The position numbers and the translations under genes are program-made. DNA of 13,501 nucleotides from Methanosarcinales archaeon (GTDB lineage Archaea > Halobacteriota > Methanosarcinia > Methanosarcinales > Methanogasteraceae). This document shows positions 6,693 to 12,453 of this stretch, piece after piece. Each line of letters opens with the position of its first letter. The stretch's first letter is position 1. The stretch lies in contig DAOVGE010000048.1 of NCBI GenBank assembly GCA_030672605.1, forward strand, positions 1 to 13,501, written 5' to 3'. A model generated the notes under the pieces. That model saw only the letters and a program-made list of their open reading frames with translations, had not been told where the DNA came from and ran no database searches.

Positions 6693-6709
6693 CTCATGAA
6701 TTTCATGAG
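6693..6709. promoter_or_regulatory. Perfect 17-nt palindrome overlapping the ftsZ1 ribosome-binding site
   Basis: CTCATGAATTTCATGAG has 8-bp arms around one base, and its last three bases are the first part of the GAGGGGATG ribosome-binding region (6707-6715) of ftsZ1. It lies within the predicted leader. It could bind a dimeric repressor or fold the mRNA to hide the ribosome-binding site. Confidence 0.45.
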
Positions 6710-6720
6710 GGGATGGACAC

Positions 6721-7872
6721 ATGGACTCAGTAATACAGGAAGCAATAAGGCACGCCGAGAAGGAGAAATCATATCGGCAGAATGCTGCAAATGTTGAGAG
6801 CTTCGATGATGCGGTGGAACTAATCGGAGAGCCGCGCATATTGATTGCGGGATGCGGTGGCGCAGGCAACAACACCGCAAGCAGGATGCACGACATCGGT
6901 ATTGACAGCGTGGAGATCATTGCGATCAACACCGATAAGCAGGACCTGGACAAGTGCAGGGCTGACAAGAAGATTCTGGTTGGTAAATCAATCACGCGTG
7001 GTCTCGGCGCAGGCGGAGACCCGGATGTCGGCAGACAGGCAGCAGAACTTGCGCGCGGGACATTGAGCGATGTTCTCGACGAAACCGATCTGGTCTTTGT
7101 AACCGCGGGCATGGGTGGTGGCACAGGCACAGGGGTTGCCCCCAAGGTCGCTGAGATCGCACGGGAGAACGGTGCAATCGTGGTCGGGATGGTCTCCACG
7201 CCATTCCACGTAGAGCGCGGTCGCATAATCAAGGCGGAAGAAGGACTGGAAGAGTTGAGCAAGGCGGCACACACCGTAATTGTGCTCGATAACAACCGTC
7301 TGCTCGACTATGTTCCGAATCTACCGATCGGGGCCGCGTTTTCGGTCATGGACCAACTGATCTCGGAGACCGTCAAGGGCATATCAGACACGATCACCAA
7401 GCCGTCGCTGATCAATCTCGACTACGCCGACGTGAGGACGGTTATGAACTGCGGAGGAGTCGCAGTAATGCTCTTTGGCGAATCAAAGTCGCGTGACAAG
7501 TCAGATGACGTAGTCCGTGCGGCACTGAACCACCCGCTACTGGATGTGGATTACAGGGGCGCTACCGGCTGCCTCGTACACATCACGGGCGGTCCCGACC
7601 TCAGTCTGAAGGAGGCGGAGGATATCGCGAAATCGCTCACCTATGAGCTCAGCCCACACTCAAACGTGATCTGGGGCGCACGAATAGAGGAAGAATATGA
7701 GGGCAAGGTACGTGTGATGGCGATCATGACCGGTGTCGAATCCGCACAAGTACTCGGAACCGCACAGGCGCAGCGCGTACCGATTCGTTCGGGGCATATA
7801 GAAGAGCCGCAACTGGTACAGATTCCAAGACGTGATATGGCTCCAAAGTCGATCATCGAATATATTCGATGA
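6721..7872 (+). CDS. ftsZ1: Cell division GTPase FtsZ, archaeal FtsZ1 type
   Basis: The 383-aa tubulin homologue is of normal archaeal length and forms the GTP-dependent cytokinetic ring. The nucleotide-binding GCGGAGNN (44-51), the tubulin signature GGGTGTG (132-138) and the T7-loop catalytic residues N232, D234 and D237 (NLDYAD) are all intact. The N-terminal MDSVIQEAI, the segment GGVAVMLFGE and the segment SNVIWGARI resemble FtsZ1 rather than FtsZ2. The C-terminal tail is short and basic, ending IIEYIR. The start is supported by GAGGGG about 8 nt upstream. In many euryarchaea ftsZ1 is followed by secE and spt5; here a T-tract and a block of palindromic repeats follow instead. Confidence 0.97.
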   Translation: MDSVIQEAIRHAEKEKSYRQNAANVESFDDAVELIGEPRILIAGCGGAGNNTASRMHDIGIDSVEIIAINTDKQDLDKCRADKKILVGKSITRGLGAGGDPDVGRQAAELARGTLSDVLDETDLVFVTAGMGGGTGTGVAPKVAEIARENGAIVVGMVSTPFHVERGRIIKAEEGLEELSKAAHTVIVLDNNRLLDYVPNLPIGAAFSVMDQLISETVKGISDTITKPSLINLDYADVRTVMNCGGVAVMLFGESKSRDKSDDVVRAALNHPLLDVDYRGATGCLVHITGGPDLSLKEAEDIAKSLTYELSPHSNVIWGARIEEEYEGKVRVMAIMTGVESAQVLGTAQAQRVPIRSGHIEEPQLVQIPRRDMAPKSIIEYIR

Positions 7873-7874
7873 TC

Positions 7875-7892
7875 CTTTCTTTTCTTTTTTTG
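7875..7892 (+). terminator. T-rich terminator after ftsZ1
   Basis: CTTTCTTTTCTTTTTTTG starts two bases after the ftsZ1 TGA. It is a typical intrinsic U-rich archaeal termination signal without a hairpin. Confidence 0.65.
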
Positions 7893-8005
7893 TTAAAAGT
7901 ACGTGTTTATACTTCGAACCGCCACAAACTGAGCTTTTGTGCAATGTGTCAGTCGGTTGTTCAACAACATGAAAGACGTGACGACAGATACCCCCCTTCG
8001 CGTCT

Positions 8006-8062
8006 CTCTCGCCTTTGCGCCTTCGCGTTAAATTGAGAACGCAAAGACGCGAGGACGCAAAG
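8006..8062. repeat. Inner palindrome built of 8-bp words (GC-rich)
   Basis: The left arm contains CGCCTTTG CGCCTTCG CGTT and the right arm AACGCAAAG ACGCGAGG ACGCAAAG. These are imperfect inverted copies around a short AT-rich centre (near 8030-8038). Each arm iterates an 8-bp word. It lies between units 1 and 2 of the composite element. Confidence 0.7.
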
Positions 8063-8076
8063 AACGAAAATCGCGG

Positions 8077-8133
8077 TTTATACCGGTGTCGAGTATAGCT
8101 ATCTGTATAGCTATACTCAGCGACCGGCATAAA
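8077..8133. repeat. Central palindrome formed by two back-to-back units
   Basis: Arms 8077-8102 and 8107-8133 pair over about 26 bases with few mismatches and one extra base. The loop is CTGT, and both arms share GAGTATAGCTAT next to it. The arms are the head ends of the second and third repeat units plus flanking sequence, so this is either the centre of one large element or the junction of two. Confidence 0.8.
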
Positions 8134-8248
8134 CTGCGCTTTTTATCGACTGACCGAAAACCGATGCTGCCCACAAACAAGGGCATAAGTTTTAATCATA
8201 CGGTATAATCCACATTTTTCATCGGAATTTATGTATTTTGTGGCAGCA

Positions 8249-8308
8249 TATTCGTGCAATTCGTGATATTCGTATGCATTCGTGATTTTAACACGAATTG
8301 CACGAATA
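8249..8308. repeat. Inner palindrome built of ATTCGTG words
   Basis: TATTCGTGCAATTCGTG (8249-8265) has an exact reverse complement at 8292-8308. The loop and the right flank hold further ATTCGTG/CACGAAT copies up to about 8327. The word recurs roughly every 9 bases. It lies between units 3 and 4 of the composite element. Confidence 0.85.
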
Positions 8309-8373
8309 GACGAATCCCACGAATTCGATAATCGGCGAGTTTGAAAAGCTCAATTTGTGGCGGTGTGGAGTAT

Positions 8374-8786
8374 AACCACAACATTACACAGATTTCCACG
8401 AGAACGTATGGGGCGGCAGGATATGAAATGCAAACAGGCTCTTCGCTATTCCGTGTGGGTAGTCTGAAACCAAGGTGACCCAACCGGGAGGAATCATGGT
8501 GATGAAATCGTGTATTATTCTTTATAGATAATTAACCACAGAGGGCACAGAGGAACACAGAGTTTTTTTATTGACTATTACTCGCAAATCCCATTTTAAA
8601 ATAGGTTACATCTCTCTGTGACTCTCTGTGTCCTCTGTGGTTTTATTCTCCATGTCTTATTCCGGGATAGCTCTTCTGCACCGATGCCCCATTTAGCAGA
8701 ATGGGTGCTCGTGTTACCCATACAAAACAGCGAAGAACCCAAGATTAACACAGAAATCTTGTGAAAATCTGTGCAATCTTGTGGTT
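8374..8786. repeat. 413-bp triple-nested inverted repeat
   Basis: There are three nested arm pairs. The outer pair, 8374-8402 and 8758-8786, agrees at 25 of 29 bases (pattern AACCACAA then ACAGATTT). The middle pair, 8441-8461 and 8715-8735, agrees at 17 of 21 (CTTCGCT...GGGTA). The inner pair, 8534-8562 and 8614-8642, agrees at 25 of 29 and iterates a 9-bp word, CCACAGAGG GCACAGAGG. The left outer arm touches the right end of the preceding composite element. A stretch with a strong ribosome-binding sequence (GGGAGG, 8486-8491), ATG at 8496 and only 11 codons lies inside and may be a gene start cut off by insertion. No transposase is present. Confidence 0.8.
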
Positions 8787-8822
8787 AGCTAAACACGTAC
8801 CATAAGACAACCCGATGTACCC

Positions 8823-8838
8823 GGAAAATAATAAAAAG
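8823..8838 (-). terminator. T-rich terminator after the thg1-like gene
   Basis: Read on the minus strand, CTTTTTATTATTTTCC lies about 47 nt beyond the stop codon of the thg1-like gene. It separates that gene from the repeat block. Confidence 0.45.
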
Positions 8839-8884
8839 TCTCTAATATTTAATAAGTACGTCTGAGTGAGCGGATTGGGCAGAA

Positions 8885-9625
8885 TCAGAATTGCCGACGC
8901 AACAGCGAGCCCCCCTCCTCTGACGCAAAGATCGGCAGATCCCAGTTCTGCACGACCCGTCTCCGGTTCGCAATGACCTCGATCTCACGCACCGGATCGT
9001 ATCCGTGCTTCGCATACTCCGTCCTGTGGATCAGAACGCCCCGCCTCTGCCATGCCGGAACACTGTCAAGGTTGATTCCGTTCTGGAAGCAGAGTTCATG
9101 GATATCGGGCGCACGCATCCCGTGCATCCTTGATGCAGCATCCTCTCCGGATATTCCGAGCGAGCGCAGCGTGTAGTATCCGTAGCCATTGATGCAGTTC
9201 CGCCACGCCTCCCTCTGCCGCCAGATCAGATAATCGGTGATCTCCGAAGGATGTAGCGGTATCGCCCTTCCATCAAATGAGATCTGCGATATCTCAAGAG
9301 AACGTGCGACAACGCCGGTTATGTAACTTGATACGACTGAGACGAGCTTCTCGACCCTGCCATCAAACGGCAGAACCTGATCTGTGAAGAGAATGTTGAT
9401 CTCGTCAGAAAAGGTGTAGGCAATCATCGGATGTAGCCCACTCTCCTTCATGAGTGACTCTGCCGCAGTCGCAGTCGCAGATGCGAATCGATGGTCGAAT
9501 GGCTTCTCAAACCCGTGCCTCTGTAGCACGCTCTTAAAACTCCTGCCATCCGCCCGGATTATGACTGGCGGAAGTACCCTCAGACCCGCATATATCTCGT
9601 GATCCCCGAAGTCACTCACTCTCAT
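8885..9625 (-). CDS. Thg1-like 3'-5' tRNA polymerase / tRNA(His) guanylyltransferase
   Basis: The 246-aa protein has the Thg1 palm-domain metal site: D26-G27 in RADGRSF and D74-E75 in FSDEINILF. The segment WRQREAWRNCINGYGYYTL is equivalent to the family's WRQ...C.xN region. Thg1 enzymes add nucleotides to tRNA 5' ends in the 3'-5' direction. Eukaryotic Thg1 adds G-1 to tRNA(His), while archaeal Thg1-like proteins mostly perform template-dependent repair or G addition. The start overlaps the last 14 nt of the PRC-barrel gene, so the two are probably translationally coupled. No strong ribosome-binding site is seen. Family call strong; whether it makes G-1 or repairs tRNA cannot be read from sequence. 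Confidence 0.92.
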   Translation of the reverse strand: MRVSDFGDHEIYAGLRVLPPVIIRADGRSFKSVLQRHGFEKPFDHRFASATATAAESLMKESGLHPMIAYTFSDEINILFTDQVLPFDGRVEKLVSVVSSYITGVVARSLEISQISFDGRAIPLHPSEITDYLIWRQREAWRNCINGYGYYTLRSLGISGEDAASRMHGMRAPDIHELCFQNGINLDSVPAWQRRGVLIHRTEYAKHGYDPVREIEVIANRRRVVQNWDLPIFASEEGGSLLRRQF

Positions 9626-9872
9626 TGTTATTCTTTATCAACCGATTGACCTGCTTCACGATGACAACATCGCCTATCGCAAGCACCCATCGATACGGCA
9701 GAATAACTCCCTCACGGTTCACATCGAACATCTCGCGGTTGATCTTGGTGAGCGCAAGACCGGTTACCTTTCTATCCGCCGCTTCTATCACGACATCGTT
9801 CACATTCCCCACATACAACCCCCTGTCGGTGTACACATTGAGCCCGAATAGTGATGTTAGTTCCGTGTGCAT
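9612..9872 (-). CDS. Small PRC-barrel domain protein
   Basis: The 86-aa protein is almost entirely one PRC-barrel. Residues 4-40 carry the typical opening LTSLFGLNVYTDRGLYVGNV..DVVIE and VTGLAL; residues 53-75 carry GVILPYRWVLAIGDVVIVK. A charged tail KNNNESE follows. The ribosome-binding sequence GAGGG about 5 nt before the ATG fixes the start. PRC-barrels mediate protein contacts; archaeal stand-alone versions include the CdpB division proteins that work with SepF and FtsZ, but others have been linked to RNA processing. The overlap with the thg1-like gene and the presence of ftsZ1 about 2 kb away keep both ideas open. Family certain, role unknown. Confidence 0.9.
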   Translation of the reverse strand: MHTELTSLFGLNVYTDRGLYVGNVNDVVIEAADRKVTGLALTKINREMFDVNREGVILPYRWVLAIGDVVIVKQVNRLIKNNNESE

Positions 9873-9917
9873 TCAATCCCTCTTACGGTGATACTCATTT
9901 GAGATACTAAATGGACT

Positions 9918-9935
9918 AAAAGGATATATACTTTA
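9918..9935. promoter_or_regulatory. Symmetric divergent promoter (BRE-TATA-BRE)
   Basis: AAAAGGATATATACTTTA reads as a purine-rich BRE followed by TATA on the plus strand, for the site-2 protease gene. On the minus strand the same segment reads TAAAGTATATATCC, for the PRC-barrel gene. Predicted start sites near 9952 and 9899 precede the ATGs at 9966 and 9872 and their ribosome-binding sites. Two direct copies of ACTAAA (9906 and 9915, 9 nt apart) adjoin it. Confidence 0.6.
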
Positions 9936-9965
9936 TTGCGTGATATCCAGAATAGTGGAGCGACA

Positions 9966-11081
9966 ATGAAAACATCGATTCAGATCGGGGCTGTAATGGG
10001 AATACCGATTAAGATCCACATCTCGTTTTTACTGGTTCTCATACTCTTCCCAATCCTCTTCGCAATGGAGAATGGGGACAATGTCTTCGGATTTGCTGAT
10101 GTCGCATCCACCCCGCTCAGGTACGCTCTCTCGATGGTTTTGACCATTCTGCTGTTCGCATGCGTGCTCCTGCATGAACTCGGGCACTCGTGGGTTGCAA
10201 AGCGATACGGGATTGCGATACGCAGTATCACGCTGATGATTCTCGGCGGCATCGCCGCAATGGACGATATCCCTCGCGATCCGCGCGCTGAGATGCGGAT
10301 CTCAATAGCCGGTCCGGCAGTGTCCCTGGGAATTGCAATATTCTGTTCGATCACATATCTCGGGCTTCATAATATAACGCAGACACCAGCTCTTTCACAT
10401 ATCACTCATCTTATGTGGTCGCTTGCGTGCATCAACATCGCATTATTCACTTTCAATCTGATTCCGGCATTCCCGATGGACGGTGGGCGGGTGCTCCGGG
10501 CATGGTACGCGGGACATACCCCCTACCTCAGAGCAACCAGAAAGGCTGTGTATATCGGGAAGATACTTGCAATCGTGATGGGGGTCTTCGGGCTGCTTGT
10601 CCGCTCCCCTTTTCTCATCCTGATCGCTTTCTTCGTCTATATCGGGGCATCAGAGGAGGAGCGGTTCACAGAGGTCTCGGTGACGCTTGAGGGAATCAAG
10701 GTCCGCGACATCATGACCCGCAACATCACCCAGGTGCCAGAGAACATGACGATCTATGAGGTTCTCCGATTGATGTTTGAGGAGAAACATGTCGGATATC
10801 CGGTGATAGACCAGTTTACCAGGAATGTGGTCGGGATCGTGACGTTCGCCGACATCAAGAATGTTCCGATGGGCGAGCATGGAACCGTTCTGGTGCGGGA
10901 TGTCATGACTAAGGATCTGATCTTCGTTTCAGAGGCTGCTGACGCCGTGGATGCACTCAAGACGATGTCCGCGCAGAAGATCGGGCGGCTGCTGGTGCGG
11001 GATGGGGGGGCTATTGCGGGCATCGTCTCCAGAACCGATCTGATGCGATCAATTGAGGTGCTTGGATGCAGTGAGAGATAA
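9966..11081 (+). CDS. Site-2 protease (M50) with two C-terminal CBS domains
   Basis: With the ATG at 9966 the protein has 371 residues. The M50 zinc site is complete: HELGH at 70-74 and the downstream Asp in FPMDGGR (D172), within about six membrane helices. Two CBS domains follow, the first from about residue 245 (VRDIMTRN) and the second from about 310 (VRDVMTKD). Site-2 proteases cut membrane-bound substrates within the bilayer; CBS pairs usually bind adenine nucleotides and could gate activity by energy state. I chose 9966 over the in-frame TTG at 9936 because GTGGAG lies 5 nt upstream and the TATA at 9924-9930 predicts initiation downstream of 9936. The thiI start lies 7 nt after its stop, so the two are probably co-transcribed. 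Confidence 0.93.
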   Translation: MKTSIQIGAVMGIPIKIHISFLLVLILFPILFAMENGDNVFGFADVASTPLRYALSMVLTILLFACVLLHELGHSWVAKRYGIAIRSITLMILGGIAAMDDIPRDPRAEMRISIAGPAVSLGIAIFCSITYLGLHNITQTPALSHITHLMWSLACINIALFTFNLIPAFPMDGGRVLRAWYAGHTPYLRATRKAVYIGKILAIVMGVFGLLVRSPFLILIAFFVYIGASEEERFTEVSVTLEGIKVRDIMTRNITQVPENMTIYEVLRLMFEEKHVGYPVIDQFTRNVVGIVTFADIKNVPMGEHGTVLVRDVMTKDLIFVSEAADAVDALKTMSAQKIGRLLVRDGGAIAGIVSRTDLMRSIEVLGCSER

Positions 11082-11088
11082 CGATAGT

Positions 11089-12309
11089 ATGACCGGCTCC
11101 CAACATACTCCACACGCCCCGCACACTTCAACGCTACCGATCCCATTCGATGTGGTCATAGTCAGATATGACGAGATCGCACTCAAGAGTCCGCCGGTTC
11201 GGAGGCGATTCGAGAGGATATTCATTGATAGAATCAAAACAGCACTCATACAGAATGGAATAACTTATTCAGGGATAACCGAGGAGTGGGGCAGGATATT
11301 CGTGCATGCGAGCGGCAAGGATGCCGAAGACGCTGCGGATGTGATCGCCCGCGTATTTGGCGCAGCATCGGCAAGCCCCGCAGTCACAACCGATGCGACG
11401 ATTGAGAGCGCAGCAACGACTGCTTGCGAGATCGCAATCGCCCAAAACCACGCGCCACACGCGACCTTCGCAATCCGCGCCTCCAGAGCCGGAATTCATG
11501 ACTTCACGTCCATCGATGTCGCGATAGCCTGCGGGGACGCTGTCTGCGAGCGCACATCGATGCAGGTGGACCTTAAGAGCCCGGAGATTGAGCTATTCGT
11601 TGATATGCGAGAGAAGCATGCTTATGTCTACACCGAACGCTCTCCCGGCGTCGGCGGGCTCCCGTACGGCAGCCAGGCTCGGATGATCGCGCTGATATCG
11701 GGCGGAATCGATTCGCCGGTTGCTGCGTGGATGATGATGAAGCGGGGCGTGGAGATAATCCCGGTCTGCTGCGATCTCGAGGAGTTTTCTGACCCGCAAT
11801 CCGTAAAACAGGCAGAAGAGAACATAAAGAAGCTGTGGGAATGGAGTCGTTCCGATATGACCGCGTACAGAGTCCCTTATGGTGCCTGCCTGCGTGAGAT
11901 CATCGAGCGCATAGATTCGCGCATGACATGTCTTCTCTGCAAGCGGATGATGTACCGGATCGGTGAGGCGATCGCAGAGAAGGAGGGCGCATGCGGAGTG
12001 ATCACCGGATGCTCGCTCGGACAGGTCGCATCCCAGACCGCGGAGAATCTGCTTGCAGAGATGCACGGACTCGATATCCCGATCTACCATCCACTGATAG
12101 GACTTGATAAGCGAGAGATCATCGATCGCGCGATTGCAATCGGCACATTCCCACGGGAAAAGCCTGAAATTGAGTGCGCGGCAGTCCCCAATCACCCGAA
12201 GACCGCGGCAACGGTAGCAGTTGTGCAAAAGAACGAGGACAGAATCGATGTTTCCGGTATCGTCTCTGCTGCACTCGCCGCTTCGAGTGTCACGCGTCTG
12301 CAAGGATAA
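11089..12309 (+). CDS. thiI: ThiI tRNA 4-thiouridine synthetase / thiamine sulfur transferase
   Basis: The 406-aa protein has the ThiI layout: an N-terminal ferredoxin-like region (VVIVRYDEIALKS, about 21-33), a THUMP domain (about 65-165) and a PP-loop ATP pyrophosphatase with SGGIDSP beginning at S204. C281 and C284 (CLLCKRMMYRIGEA) and the segment TGCSLGQVASQTAENL follow. There is no rhodanese domain, as usual in archaea, so sulfur must come from another donor. ThiI adenylates and thiolates U8 of tRNA and, in some organisms, supplies sulfur for the thiamine thiazole. I chose the ATG at 11089; the preceding in-frame TTG would overlap the protease gene. About 20 residues before the conserved domain are His/Pro/Thr-rich and may be untranslated or dispensable. 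Confidence 0.94.
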   Translation: MTGSQHTPHAPHTSTLPIPFDVVIVRYDEIALKSPPVRRRFERIFIDRIKTALIQNGITYSGITEEWGRIFVHASGKDAEDAADVIARVFGAASASPAVTTDATIESAATTACEIAIAQNHAPHATFAIRASRAGIHDFTSIDVAIACGDAVCERTSMQVDLKSPEIELFVDMREKHAYVYTERSPGVGGLPYGSQARMIALISGGIDSPVAAWMMMKRGVEIIPVCCDLEEFSDPQSVKQAEENIKKLWEWSRSDMTAYRVPYGACLREIIERIDSRMTCLLCKRMMYRIGEAIAEKEGACGVITGCSLGQVASQTAENLLAEMHGLDIPIYHPLIGLDKREIIDRAIAIGTFPREKPEIECAAVPNHPKTAATVAVVQKNEDRIDVSGIVSAALAASSVTRLQG

Positions 12310-12453
12310 CATTCATATACTCGTTGCTTCATTTCATCATATAATCTTCAAAGATCCTGGAATTGGAGTTGAAGACAATTTGTGGGCAGGCAATATGGTG
12401 GCAGAGTTCATGCCCAAAGCTCATGCCTAACATATAATTCTACGGAGGAGACC
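12310..12453 (+). promoter_or_regulatory. Leader region of the dockerin protein gene
   Basis: Weak TATA candidates are TTCATATAC (12312-12320) and CATATAATC (12338-12346). A 7-bp inverted repeat, TCTTCAA (12345-12351) with TTGAAGA (12369-12375), follows. The ribosome-binding site GGAGGAG (12444-12450) is the strongest in the window and fixes the ATG at 12454. No coding frame is convincing here. Confidence 0.4.

Larger units (their letters stand above)
7907..8375. repeat. Composite inverted-repeat element with four 33-bp units
   Basis: This non-coding block carries four copies of one ~33-bp unit in alternating orientation: 7907-7939 (+), 8066-8098 (-), 8111-8144 (+) and 8343-8375 (-). The shared pattern is yTATACTy, then about 5 bases, CCGsCAyAAAyTGmGCTTTT. 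By eye the outermost copies (first and fourth) agree at 28 of 33 positions; first and second agree at 21 of 33. Each outer/inner pair encloses a further palindrome of iterated short words. It may be one 469-bp element with terminal inverted repeats, or two elements side by side. No transposase frame lies inside, so it would be non-autonomous (MITE-like) or a structural repeat. Confidence 0.75.

Noticed and set aside
6651..7295. 214-aa Ser/Pro-rich open frame antisense to ftsZ1
   Set aside because: Composition is typical of the complement of a coding gene; all FtsZ motifs are on the other strand.
7911..7925. tRNA T-arm-like string (TTCGAACC)
   Set aside because: No acceptor, D-arm or anticodon arm can be folded around it; it belongs to the first 33-bp repeat unit.
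7660..8130. 156-aa minus-strand frame across the ftsZ1 end and the repeats
   Set aside because: It crosses a real gene end, the terminator and palindromic DNA, and has no protein-like features.
7907..8786. CRISPR array
   Set aside because: Repeats are few, inverted and unevenly spaced, with no uniform spacers or cas genes.
9936..9965. TTG-initiated N-terminal extension of the site-2 protease
   Set aside because: It lies upstream of the predicted transcription start; the ATG at 9966 has a good ribosome-binding site.
11593..12312. 239-aa open frame antisense to thiI
   Set aside because: It mirrors the codon bias of thiI on the other strand, has no domain, and thiI is unmistakable.
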